DNA from: Gonapodya prolifera JEL478
Lineage: Eukaryota; Monoblepharomycota; Monoblepharidomycetes; Monoblepharidales; Gonapodyaceae
Assembly (NCBI GenBank): GCA_001574975.1
Contig: KQ965758.1
Coordinates: 190,763 to 254,762 of the forward strand
Direction of reading: 5' to 3'
Length of the DNA stretch: 64,000 nt
Shown: positions 1-11,451 of the stretch, piece after piece
Position numbering within the stretch: the first letter of the stretch is position 1
Layout: each line of letters begins with the position of its first letter
Notes under the pieces: generated by a model
Database searches by the model: none
The model's input: only the letters and a program-made list of their open reading frames with translations
What the model was told of the DNA's origin: nothing
Position numbers and translations under genes: made by a program

Positions 1-1266
1 AGCTTGTAGTACGCGATCCCGCGTAGACCGTACGTGAGGCAGGGGCGGGTCTTGCCGAGCCAGTCTGCAGGTGTACGGGGTGGTGTAGGGGGTAGGAGCA
101 GCGTAGCGTCAGATGTCAGATGGCACAAGATTGGGCGTAGCGTCACAAGATCCCCCCCCGGCCCGCCAAGGTCTGGGTGGGAATTTTCGGGACGGGAAAG
201 CTCACAGTTGTCGCTGATGCAGACGTAGTCTGTCCCCTTGAAGTATCCTTTCGCTTCCTGGACAATGAGCTCGTCCAGACCCTGTTTCAAGGAGTCAGTG
301 GATGTTGGCGGTGTGAGGCCGAGTGGTTACGAACCTCGGAGCCCGACTCTGGAATAAAAATGCGAGCATGCGAGGAGCACGAAGAGCAAATTGTACTGAG
401 CACTAAAACATTTTGGCGTTCTCATCCAAACGTGACACGCACCTTCCATTCCCTCGAAGCACATCTTCGCAGGCACCACGTACGACAATGAGGACCCGCC
501 GTTCAAACAAACGACCAATGCGGTCAGCAGACACCACTCACCTTGATGTTGACCGGTAAATCCACGCCAAGTTTCTGATGGGCTTCAATCACCCACAACC
601 ACGAGAGGATCGGCGCCTTGTCGTCTGTCGACCCGCGACCAAATAGCCTGCCCTGTTCGTCTTCAACGAGCGTGAATGGGTCGCTGGTCCAGCCGTCAGA
701 TTTTAGGGCGGGCTGGACGTCGTAGTGACCTGGTGTTGAGAGCGAGGGGGGAGGAGGGGTCGTCCATCCGAGCAAAATAAAATCGCAGCTGCTAGGTCGA
801 CCAACGCACCATAAACAAGCACAGTTTTCTTCGCGGGGTCGGTCCCATACGTTCCCAGAATAATCGGAGGCAGTTTCACTTGGCTTCCATCGAGCTCCTG
901 GAAACCAGGGTCGTGCGACGTGTGCGAGACTCCAAGCTTGTCCATCCTGTTCGCGTGCCGACGTTGGGTCAACGTGTGGACATTCCCTGCGGGTGACTAA
1001 CCCAAGAGCTCACCAGGAAATGATGTAGTTAGCCATCTTAACAACCTCTGGGCGATGATGCGCGTCGCCCGACACACTGGGCGATCGCAGGCATTGGTGA
1101 ATGAGTGAGAGACACCAGAATCGAGCGGTGAGTCCAATTCATGTCGTGAAACGAAAGAGACGTTGGGAGTCACGAACCTTTTTATGGCCACCGCTTCTCC
1201 GAGTCTGCGAACATAGTCTGCAGAATTTTGGTCCACGTGAGAAAAGATGGAGTCGAGCTGGGTCAT
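1..1266 (-). CDS. DUG1: M20 metallopeptidase, cytosolic dipeptidase (Dug1/CNDP type), 3' end off-window
   Basis: Zn/Mn-dependent dipeptidase; the family splits Cys-Gly and other dipeptides in the cytosol and takes part in glutathione breakdown. Spliced reading from ATG at 1266 gives MTQLDSIFSHVDQNSADYVR, then SVSGDAHHRPEVVKM, LPPIILGTYGTDPAKKT, the metal-site segment VLVYGHYDVQPA, FGRGSTDDKAP (bridging Asp), CFEGMEESGSEGLDEL (catalytic Glu pair) and, at the window edge, DYVCISDNYWLGKTRP and TYGLRGIAYYK. These match the CNDP/Dug1 order. About eight exons are parted by short GT-AG introns; all junctions I tried keep frame, for example exon 1 ends at 1178. The longer reading that starts at 1446 is rejected because it overlaps the divergent ligase and lacks family similarity. 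The C-terminal lid and dimerisation part lies beyond position 1. Family call sure; exact substrate inferred. Confidence 0.9.
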
Positions 1267-1408
1267 GTGAGATACGTTGTTACTGGAAAAAAGGTATGAA
1301 ACTTCTTGGATAAATATATGAATACCGTTCGGGCCGCGTAAGGGGCCGACTTCACCTTCTGACACATTCCACGCCGTGGGCACCTTCGAAAAGAATCTGA
1401 TAGCCACG
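1267..1408. promoter_or_regulatory. Divergent intergenic promoter, dipeptidase / acyl-CoA ligase
   Basis: Only about 140 bp separate the two divergent ATGs (1266 minus, 1409 plus), so the two genes must share or abut promoter elements. I see no clear TATA box. The claim rests on spacing only. Confidence 0.5.
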
Positions 1409-3823
1409 ATGACGGTCTTCAAGAGCAAGCTGAAAGATGTTGCCATCCCGGACGTGGACGTGAGTTGACTTTGTTTGGCATCGGGTTGGGGACTTTGCGT
1501 TTCATGGTTTCCCCACGCGTGGGCGTTCCATCAGATATTCAACTTCATTTTCCCTCCGACATCTATCTTTTCGCGGTTTTTCGGGACTGGAGTGCCACCC
1601 AGGCAAGGCAAAACTGCGTACATCGACGGTGTAACCGGCGAGGCGATTGGACACGACGGTCTTAAGGATCTCTGTGAAGATTTTGCAGCTGCTCTTCAGG
1701 GGAAGTGAGTTGCGTTGCGGTCGTCGTGAGCAATGTCAGGTAGCCCCGAGGTCGATTAATGTGGCATTCCTACCTCACGCAGATATGGACTCAAGGAGCA
1801 AGAAGTGCTTGGTGTGTTCTCTCCAAATGATGGTATGTGTGATTCGCACTTCAAGGTTACGTAATGGCTTACTGTATTTACGCGCCACCATCGAATCACA
1901 GCATATTATCCTATCGCGCTGTGGGGTGCACTTCGAATCGGGTGCATTGCGACCACTGCGAACCACACTTGTGAGCTGAAGGCGGGGATTGCATTCGAGA
2001 GGAACTACTGACAGCAGAGTTTGGCAGACACAACCGAGGAACTCGTACACCAGCTCCGGGACTCGGGTGCCAAAGTGCTCCTGACTCATCCGGTCGCGAT
2101 TTCTGTTGCACTCGGGGCCGCGAATGCCGTGGGAATCCCGAACGAGAATATTCTGCTCTTCTCGAGGGACGAAAGCGACGTAGCCCAAAAGGCCTTCCCG
2201 ACCATCAAAGAACTCCTTTCCGAGTGGGGTGCCAAGAGGGCCAAGGGTTCCATCACACTGAGAAATTTTAAGCTTGGAAAAGACGCAAAGGATAGGATCG
2301 CATTTTTGTGTTACAGCTCCGGCACAACTGGACGCAGCAAAGGCGTCATGATCAGCCACAGGAATGTCATCGCCAATGTGTGCCAAGTAAATGGGGTTCA
2401 AGCGAATGTACTTTCGGAAAGGTTAAAGGATGTTCTGTTGGCAGTGCTTCCATTCTACCAGTAAGTGTGTCCACTAAAGGTAGTGCATGTAAGACCCCCT
2501 GTTAACTTTGGGACTATCATCAGCATTTACGGTCTCATTCTGCTGATTCACATTGCAAGCTTCCGTGGAAACACAACGGTTGTGCTTCCCAAGTTCGACC
2601 CACCACTCTTCTTATCTTCCATTCAGAAGTACAAAGTCACGACATTGTACCTCGTTCCGCCCATCATTTTGTGTGAGTGCCTCAAAATTTTGCTGTCCAG
2701 ACTCGCAAAATAACTTCTCGCGTCAGTCCTCGCTCAGCACCCAGTGGTTGACCAATTCGACACGTCCTCCGTTGGCATCGTTTTCTCCGGTGCGGCGCCC
2801 TTGCCTTGGGAGGCTGTGAACCAGCTCAAGAAGCGCAAAGGCTTCAAGAACACCATCGTTCAGCAAGGCTGGGGTAGTGAGTATTCATTCCAAGTTTTGC
2901 CTTTTCCGATGATAACTAAAACGCGGTCACCATAGTGACTGAGACCGCGACTGTCGTCACCATGACTCCACCTGAAGATGTTCGAGTGAACTCCATCGGA
3001 CAAATAATTCCAAACCTGGAAATTAAATTGGTTGATCCTGACACCCATGAGGAAGTTGGAGTAGACAAGGAAGGCGAGGTATGACAAACGTGATTTGGAA
3101 TCCACGCGTCGTTATCAGATCCTCATCTTCTGCTTGCTTGGTAGATTTGGGTCCGTGGACCAAACGTAAGTGCTACCGCAGTCCATATGTGCAGTTTTCG
3201 TGATCTATCTCTCGATAGGTCACCTTGGGCTATCTGAACAACAAGAAAGCCACAGAGGAGACTTACAAAGATGGATGGCTTCTCACTGGTGCGTTGACCA
3301 GGTTGACGTACACTTTGACGATGGTGAAATCAAATGGAATTTCCTTCCAACAGGGGATATCGGAGTTGCTGACAAGGACGGCCACTTCTACATTCGCGAC
3401 AGAATCAAAGAGCTGATCAAAGTAAAGGGTCTCCAGGTCGCTCCTGCGGAACTCGAAGCTCTCCTTCTTGAACACCCTGCCGTGGCAGACTCTTGCGTGG
3501 TCCAAGTTCCGGTAAGCGATGATTGATTAGGTTTTGAGTTTCCCGGACATAATGTGCCTTCTCGAAAGGATGAGCGGGCTGGGGAACTACCGCGAGCGTA
3601 TGTCGTCCTCAAAGAGTCCCACAAGCACGACGATCAGGACGATATCAAGGCGTCCATCAACTCATTCTTTGGGAGCAAGCTAGCTCGTCACAAACAGCTG
3701 GAGGGGGGTATTGTTTTCGTGGACTCTGTTCCCAAAAGCGCAAGTGGCAAGTTGCTTCGGAGGTTCCTCCGCGACCGTGCTAAGCAGGAATGGGCGGCTG
3801 AAAATACTAGAGCTCGTTTGTGA
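1409..3823 (+). CDS. 4-coumarate-CoA ligase-like acyl-CoA synthetase, probable peroxisomal
   Basis: ANL-superfamily adenylating enzyme: activates a carboxylic acid with ATP and transfers it to CoA. Visible in order: N-terminal MTVFKSKLKDVAIPDVDIF; P-loop YSSGTTGRSKGVMISH near 2310-2360; FSGAAPLPWE; QQGWGMTETATVVTM (acyl-adenylate site); the hinge stretch YKDGWLLTGDIG then IRDRIKELIKVKGLQVAP; and the C-terminal lysine motif PKSASGKLLRR. About nine exons with short introns; exon 1 is only about 50 nt and joins DVD to IFNFIFPPTS. The protein ends in ARL, which fits the PTS1 consensus [SAC]-[KRH]-[LM], so import into peroxisomes is likely (inferred). Plant-type 4CL, luciferase-like and medium-chain acyl-CoA ligases share these motifs, so the substrate cannot be read from sequence. 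Length about 550 residues is normal for the family. Confidence 0.9.
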
Positions 3824-3926
3824 GGTTATTTACATAAAAGGTTCCTACAATTGATGATCAATTGATGCAAGCCTGTGCAACTGTGCTTGTGTTGGGAGTT
3901 ACGATTCCCACATCTTCACTTTTGGA

Positions 3927-5134
3927 ATGGCCCTTCTGAGACGTGTCATTCGTGCATTTGAGCAATTCGCACCATTGAGCCTTGCCGAATCGTGGGACAA
4001 CGTCGGGGTGGTGTGTACGACCTTTGCAGTTTGACCACCCGATTCTTCTTTTATGGCACTCCTATTCTTGCTCGCCAGCTCCTGGAAGCACCATTTTCGA
4101 ACGCAGATGCAACAAGGTTCGCGATCCCTGTCCATCTGCGCTCAGATGCCATTGTCTAAGTCTAATTTACTTCAATGATTGGTCCAGTGTCTTGCTCACC
4201 ATCGACCTGACGACACCAGTCTTGGAGGAGGCTCTTGCCATACGACCACCTGTGGGCGTGATTGTGAGCTACCACCCTGTGCTGTTTCGGGCAGAAAAGC
4301 GATTCACGATGGCGGTGAGTCACTTGATAATTGCATTGCTTGTTCAATAAGTTAATTTCGGATGGTCGTACAGGACCCGAAGCAACGTATAGCTCTCAAA
4401 TGTGCCGCTGCAGGGTAAGAAGACACATGTCCTCTGAACCACGAGGATGCTGACATGGTTGACCCTCGAACGAACAGTATCTCCATTTTCTCACCACACA
4501 CCGCTCTGGATTCCACGATTGGTGGAAGTGAGCAATGCTTGCGACTTCCGCTTCTTGCAGCACAAAATCCTCACCTCCGTTCTCTCCAGTAAACGACCAC
4601 CTCGCATCAATATTTCCCAATGTCAAGGTCGTAGCGCCCATCACCCCTTCAACATCGCCGTTAGCATCATCTGCACCGTTTAATTGCCGAAATCACTATA
4701 GCTTTGATGGACTCCCGCTACCTTCGACTCCAGGGTCGGGGCGCATTGTTACACTGGATCAACCTCATGGCTTTTCGGATCTCCTCGCACGCATTAAAGC
4801 CACACTGGGGCTTCCCCGCATTCGGATTTCTCGACCTTTCAATCCCGTCGAGGAAATTCGCACTATTGCGATCTGTGCCGGGTCTGGCTCCTCTGTTCTG
4901 GTGCCATTGGCAGGGAAGGCGGATCTGCTATTCACGGGCGAAATGAGTCACCACGATTTGCTGGCGTGCCAGGAAAAGGGTAGTATCGCTGTAATGTGTG
5001 AGCACTCTGGGTCCGAGCGGCGATACTTGATGTGCTTGAAAGATGTACTCGGAGAGGTTTTGAAGAGCGACGGGGGTGACGTTGCAAATGTGGTTGTGAG
5101 CGAGAAAGATAAAGATCCCGTCGAAATTGTGTAA
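3927..5134 (+). CDS. NIF3: NIF3 family protein (DUF34, dinuclear-metal fold)
   Basis: Starts MALLRRVIRAFEQFAPLSLA followed by ESWDNVG, the typical NIF3 opening. Metal-site segments are visible: VSYHPVLF (family HHP-F motif), FSPHTALDSTIGG, FTGEMSHHD (family tGE-HHD) and, near the end, CEHSGSERRYL (family GH--tER). These residues normally bind two metal ions. Members were once annotated as GTP cyclohydrolase type 2 or as an NGG1-interacting factor; the true role is poorly known, possibly metal or cofactor quality control. At least four short introns (one after DNVG, one after the KRFTMA segment). A middle exon carries a low-complexity Ser/Thr/Pro linker before GSGRIVTLDQP. Stop at 5134, roughly 120 bp before the mobile segment begins. 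Family call is firm; biochemical role is not. Confidence 0.88.
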
Positions 5135-5252
5135 ATATATGACGTTCGATATTACAGCTATACAAAAAAAGTATTTTCCATATGCACGAGCCATGAATTG
5201 GATTGGGTTAGGATAAAGTTGATAAGGATAGGGCATAAACTCGCGGTAGTTG

Positions 5253-8200
5253 CTACTTCTTTTTAATAGCTGGTGTAAAGACATCCGGTGAAACACCGGT
5301 AAGAAGGACAGTTGTCACGTTGCGCAAGAAGCACGACGATGCCGAGCCATCCTTGTTCACATGCAACGGTCCGGCAGCGTTCGAGCTGTGTGTACAGCGA
5401 TTGCACTTCCAGTGACGAATGTCTCCTGCGTGCAGGGGTCGTTTTTGAGGTGTCCCAGACAACCGGGACAAGTCTGTCGAAACAGATCTCGAGTGTATAA
5501 AAGGACAAGACCACTGAATTCAAAAAATCTCACCTGGAATGACATGTGCTCGTTCACGGTTATAACGAACATGAACCTTCCGAGGTAGTCCTTGAGCGCT
5601 TTTGGAGAAGCTACCGATCGTTTCCAGGTGGTTGTCTTGATCCCGCCCCTCCGGGTTCGTCGACCTTGACGTTTCGCGGTGAACGTAGGATTGCCGACAA
5701 CGACAATTGGTGCTGGAATTATGGGTTCCGCTTTGAACCATCTGATCGCTCCATCGTGCAAAGCAGCCAGATCCGACGACAAGGGTTGCCGTCGCTCGGT
5801 CGCTTCTTCCGTTCCAAAGCCAACAAATGGTCTACGCGCCGCTGAACCAAAGCCGCCTCGTTGGCGGCGACGTTGGTGTTCTTGACCTTGGAGTAGAAAC
5901 GCTGCGTCGCACGTCTTGCTTGGAAACGCTCCTTTCTTGCGTCATGGCTGGTGTTTGACTGGTAGATGCTCTCTCCATGTTTGCATTCCCATACCTACAT
6001 TATTACCGAATTGGGACTTAAAAGAGCCACTTATAATCCAGGTAGCAGGTATGTATCTGACAGGCTCTCAAATAACGGAGATTGTTGATGGCTTCGAGAG
6101 AGCGACTGCTCTCCTTGCTCAAAACGACCTGATGATCCAAGACAGTCTCCGAAGCGATCCCTGCATTCGCTGCTTTGGTTCGGACTGTCTGTAGCGTCTC
6201 CTGATCCTTAGAACGTGACATGATAGAAAACGAGAACGTCAAAGGCCGGTATGTCTCGCCATCTCGCTCCAACGTGCTGACGCTAACATGCACGATGTCT
6301 TTCAGACCTGCGCCAATTGACGGAGCTCGTGCTCAGGTTCAGATGGACACAATGCAACCAACTCCCCACCCACTCACCGAGATCGATTGTAATATAGGTG
6401 TGCGTTGAGGCAAGATCCAAGGCTTCCTCTCCAGTGTGAATAACTTTGGCAATCTTTGCAAGCGACGCAGTGCCTCGGAACGTCGCCTTCCCCTGTCCAA
6501 ACGTGGTGTACCCCGAAGTGCCCGGTCCTAGAAAAAGCTTTCCATTCGAGGGGAGGATCAAGCCGGGAGGACGCAGAAGGTTCGTCGTCGGTTCGGTAAG
6601 ATTCGGTGCTGTGGACACGGAGTGATTTCTGTTCAAGTGACCCAGAGCCTCATCGTGAAGATTGATATCGGAAGATCGCGTCTAGAAACGCGATCAGTCA
6701 GTCAAACCTTACCAATGCCGCAGTATACGCTAACATTAGTAACGCTCTCACCTTCAACAGGTCCTTATACGACCTCTCGGAGAAACCTACGTCGCAGTTG
6801 TAACGTGTGACAGCGACCGAGTTCGGTTGTCGCGCAGTCTGCTTGCTGAGGTTATGGCAAAGCAGATGAACCTCGACTCCGTCGGTTCGGAGCGCCTGGG
6901 AAAGAAGCAGAGGTTGTCCTCGGTCGTGGCGCTTTGCAGCAAAGCTGTATGCACCATCCAGAAACATTCTCCAGAAAGCGGTGGGATGTCGCTGAAAGGC
7001 CGTCGCGACCGTGGTTTTGGCCGGGGTGCCCGCTTTAGTGACGAAGAGATGACCAGCCGGGGGAAATTTAAACGCAAAGCGTGTGGGCCAGATCCTCCCG
7101 TCATCCACGCTGACCAGATGCGCCCTAGGTCGATGCGCCCAGAACCGGTCGACGAGGACATTATGTCGGGTGACGGCATCCGCTGCTCGAAGTGCCGGAG
7201 TACGAAGAGAGGATGGCGTAGCGTCTCCATTCGCATCAGAAGCGGAACCATCTGCATCGCTCTTCGCGGAATCCTCGCCGACAATTGGACCGCAGACGTC
7301 TGCCCATTGTGCCGATATCGACTCTATCCGCGAAGCCATCCATTCCTCTTTCGCCTCTCTCTCGTCCGGCTTTGCGTCGGTCAGCATCCGTGCAAACGCT
7401 TGCGACAGTATAGTCGCCTGAAGGAAAATAAATCGTCCGTTAAAGGTTGCCCTTGGGAAGAGCTCTTGAACCGTTTTCCCGGCCTCCCGACTGCATTCGT
7501 ACGCAAACTGCAGAAAATGTCCTGTTCTATCCGGGTCTCCGACCAGCTCGCATAGGGTCCGCGCATGCTTGGTTTTCGTTTTCTTCCGGGGTTGTTCCGA
7601 ATCGTCCCTTTAACCTACAGACGGCGGCTGTTCCGAATCGTTTCCATCAACGTACGCCGCGCAAAGCAACGGGTGCATGTACGTGGCGCGGACGTGTGCT
7701 CTCAACCCGTCCGCAGATGCACCGTTACAGTTCGCGAGAACGCGAAGACGCTCCACCAATCGAGACTCCTCGGCATTCAGCGATTTGAGTCTGCCGAAAG
7801 TCACGTCAATCCAGGATGTGAACCCGTCTGCTGGATCCTTCTTCATTCATTTAAGATCTTCTCAATTGATGTAGCGGCGGCGCCGTTACGCTCCGCCTCC
7901 TGCTCCGCATCATCGATGGCGGCCAGCACAGCGTCCTGGACCTCGGCGTCTTCTTCGATCCTGCCGTCACCGTCGTCTTGCCCGGCCGCTTTGGCGAGCG
8001 CGCTTTCCAGTTGTTTGGTCGTGAAACACCGTCCAATGGCAATTGAGCTTAACTTCCTCTTAATGGAGGAGAGAAGCTTAGGACGCACGAAGCTCTCGTC
8101 TTCAACCAGATTGTCCACCCGAAGCTGTTTCTGTAGAGCAAAATGGTGGCAAACAGTGTATGTCAGATGGAACGACGTCTACGCACCCAGTGCAGTGTCG

Positions 8201-11200
8201 GTAGGTTGCGCACCAAAAAGCTCTTCACGCTCCCAATCGCTCCATTGGCCCATTGCATGACGACATTAGCCGAGAACTCGTATGGCAAACTTGCCAAGGC
8301 GACGTCTCCCGCCTCCGGACGAGGATGCTTCTCCCTCTGGCTCTGTTTCTGGCCGACGTCGCGGGATTCGTCGGTATGGGTCGATATCGCCCTGCCCTCG
8401 CACCATGGCCTGTCGATTGGCGTCATCGCTTGTGTGCGAGTTCGGAAAGCATCCAACGTCAATTCCGTCTCGGTGCCGCCCGCACCGGAGATGTTGGGAT
8501 CGTCCAACAAGGAGCTGTTTTGAAGAGTCGCCAAAGCCGCCGCCGTCTCGATGAGGATATGCACACGGTGTCCTTGTAAAGAGGCGACGCATAATCCTGG
8601 TGCTAACCAGTGTTCCCATCTCTGCCCATCGTCTCCGCAAGCCCACAACGCGTGCGCCAGCGAATCTCTTCCGTCGGCTCCGATGTAAACCACGCAGACC
8701 GCTCAGCAGAGTTCTGCGAGGCGGTTGTGAGCGGCAACCCACGTTCTCGCACCAATAACAACGGCGAGATCCGACGGCACTGGGGCCTGTCCGTTCATCC
8801 GCGCACAACGCACGACACGAACGACGGGACATATACCGTCGGCAACGGTCTTGGATACAACGTTTTCTTCATCCTGAACGTGAAAAGCAACGGTGCGTGA
8901 ATCGCGAGGTTGACCAGCAACATCCCAGGCTCGTCGAGCCAAATCCCTTCCATTCTGATCCGCAGATGAAGCAAGCTCGTCGCCAAGAGCGATTCGTATG
9001 GATGAAGGGTAATAACGAGAAAAGCGACTTCGTGCTGCAAGATTCGAAGCGGTTTGCACAGAGCTGTCGAGTCCTTTATGGAGGTCGCTGCGCGACCTTC
9101 CAAGAAAGCTAGAAGAACATCGCAAAGGATGTTGGGCTCTATAGAAAGAAACAAACGAGGTGACGGATAAGCATACGCACGAAAACGAGCCAGCTGCAAG
9201 TGACGGGAGAACACTCACTGCGTTCTGTGAACTGATATGGTTGCTGCCAAGCCGCAACAAACAATTCTACCAGGGGGTGCGCCTTTGTCAGCTTGAGCTT
9301 CTTCGTGTCTGACGGCACCGATTGTCTGAGAGCGATCGCCCGCTTCAGGCCGAAAACGCTCTGGATGCCTCCGGGTTGCACCGCAGCCGTTGCCTTGAGG
9401 AATGAAGACATCTTTTCCCTCGCTGCGTTCTCCGCCCGATGAATGTCCAAAATGAGGGTCGCGAACCCCGCGCGAAGACACTCTGGCATTCCTAGCGTCC
9501 ACAATCGCGAGAAGGGAGAACCATTATCCGCGTCACGCATGGATCCGCCCATGCGGTAGACCATACTTGGTGAAAAGCTGCTGGCAAAGGAGAGCTGCAA
9601 GCCGCACGTGTTCACCTCCTTCGAAGAGAACTCGGTAGGTTGTTTCGAAATGTCCGGCACTCTTGCCAAAATCCGTCGCGCTCTCCTCGCACGGTTCAAG
9701 GACGGTTGATGCCGGAGCGCCACGAATTCCGCGCCCGCGCCCTCACCCTCGCCCTCATGGTGCGGTGCCGCGTCCCATTACGGTATCCCGTGGAGTAGAT
9801 TGCGCACGTCTGGCCCGCACCGTTCCGGCAGCTGATAAGTCCGCGTGCCACGGATGTTCCAAACCCCACGCACACTGCTCGAAAAGTACGCGCGTGAGCC
9901 GGATTTTACGCTCATATTGCGTCACGTGCGATTGATCTCACCTTGAACACGGAAAGGGCTCGAAGAAGAGTTCCAGGTCTAAGGAGTCGCTCCGTCAGAG
10001 GTGCTAATGGGTCGCAACCTTCCTTGAGTGATGTTAGGAACGTTTCCATACCCAAAATAAGCGAGCCGTTGTCGGTGGGAAACACCAGACGCTCGAAGGG
10101 TTCGACGTGTGAGAAGGGAGGTAAGATGTCGCCAATGACCCGCTTGAGCTCCGCGCGCTTTTCGTCGCAATTCGCCACCACTCGACGTCCAAAGTACCCG
10201 TCATCGACCACAATCCTGTGAAACGCTTCCAAGTTAAAATCGGCTGGCAACGTCCGGTCTTTGAACAGGTCCAGGAGACGGTTCAAATTTGCCTGTGAAG
10301 AAAGCAGATCGGATTCCGGAGCGCTCAAAAGCGCAAGCGAAAGGTGAACCTACAACACCGGACTTTGGCGCGTGATCCGAGCCAGTGTAGTATGCGCACC
10401 AAGCAAAAACTTGCACATTCACCCCCGCGTGTGTGGGAACCGCCGCCGGAGAGATGAAGAATGGTTTTCAGTCAAACGACTCCCTCGAAGACGGTGATAC
10501 GGCCACGTCGACCGAACCACCTATTCCGAAGAGCATCCAGTCCGAATCACGCGAAAACTCCACCACAGGGGCGGAGGAATGTAGTTGGCGTGAAGCGTCA
10601 TGGTCCGAATAGCCGTCCACAAGCGATGCTCTACAGTTGATACCGCGCTACTGGAGAGCGCGAAAGACTTCGTCGATAACGGCCTTCACCACGTAAAGCG
10701 GTCACCGAGCGCCGAATGCGGAGAACCTCGCAATATCCCTGTTGATGTCCGTGCCGTTGCCGTGCTCGAGTTGTTCCACCCTCGAAGAAAGGTCTCGCAA
10801 CAGGGAAGAAGCTGCCTTCGACGCTCTCTTGGCGCGCGTGATCCGTTCGTACTGAGCGCACGTGCGCCCTTCCGCTTCATCCCGCGATCTCCTTCCGCCG
10901 GCCAGTTCAGAAGCTGTTTCGGTAGTCGAGGCCGGCCTGATTCGATACAATTTCTCCAATGAGAGAGTCCGGCTCGGCTTCCAAAGGCAAGCGATCCTCC
11001 ATGTGTCTTAGGACTTTCCCGGCAAAATCCTGGATGGCGCGACCAGTAAGATCCCGGCCACAAGAAGTGTAGTCCGCATCGTACGTCTCCAATGTAGTGC
11101 GTAGGAAGAACTCGTTGGTCCAGGAGAGCTCCCGCGTAATACTTCGCAGTGGAGTTGGACAGGGTGGTTGCGAGGCTGGAGAAGTCGACGATGACTTTAA

Positions 11201-11333
11201 AGGGTACTCCTCGATCACGAACAAACTCTGCCATGTGAGCGCGCAAGGGTGCGAGTCCCTTTACGGCATATGGAGTCATGATCTGACGGTTTGTATCTTC
11301 GTACATCCACTTCCAAAAGCTGGGGACACCCAT
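5253..11333 (-). pseudogene. Large broken gene: FEN/XPG-like nuclease region plus TnpB/Fanzor-like RuvC nuclease
   Basis: Reading the minus strand from ATG 11333, coding-like segments follow one another for 6 kb with several canonical introns (for example 6308-6377) and at least six frame interruptions, so this copy is dead. The first 1.4 kb resembles the FEN/XPG family: MGVPSFWKWMYED, a strand-Asp segment FKVIVDFSS, SRDSDWMLFG (DSD at 10540-10548) and YYTGSDHAPKSGV near 10370-10400. The middle (about 9750-7400) matches nothing I know. The last 1.7 kb is TnpB/Fanzor-like: ALRTDGVEVHLL near 6886; RuvC-I YITIDLGLKDIV with Asp at 6382-6384; IVVVGNPTF near 5707, where classic TnpB has its RuvC-II Glu; FVITVNEHMSFQTCPGC; WKCNRC near 5408; and NKDGSAS with the RuvC-III Asp at 5349-5351. 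Whether one fused protein or two adjacent genes is unresolved. No viral hallmark gene is seen. Confidence 0.65.
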
Positions 11334-11451
11334 GTTTGAAAGAAAAGCAAAAATAGTACATACATAATAGTAGTTTTGACACTAATACATTGTGTCGAAT
11401 CGAGCCAACGGATTGAGATCACTCCCTCCCACCATCAAACGCATTGCGGAA

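Noticed and set aside
305-345. tRNA-like stretch GGCCGAGTGGTTACGAAC
   Set aside because: It looks like a Ser/Leu tRNA A box, but no B box, anticodon arm or acceptor pairing follows, and it lies across exon-intron borders of the dipeptidase.
997-1446. 149-codon minus frame starting at 1446
   Set aside because: It runs antisense through the start of the ligase; family similarity begins only at ATG 1266 and splicing removes the rest.
8600-8700. HALWACGDDGQRWEHW as a possible reverse-transcriptase C-terminal motif
   Set aside because: No RT catalytic box, no Cys-His finger of the RT tail and no other retroelement part nearby; it fits as part of the unknown middle of the nuclease gene.
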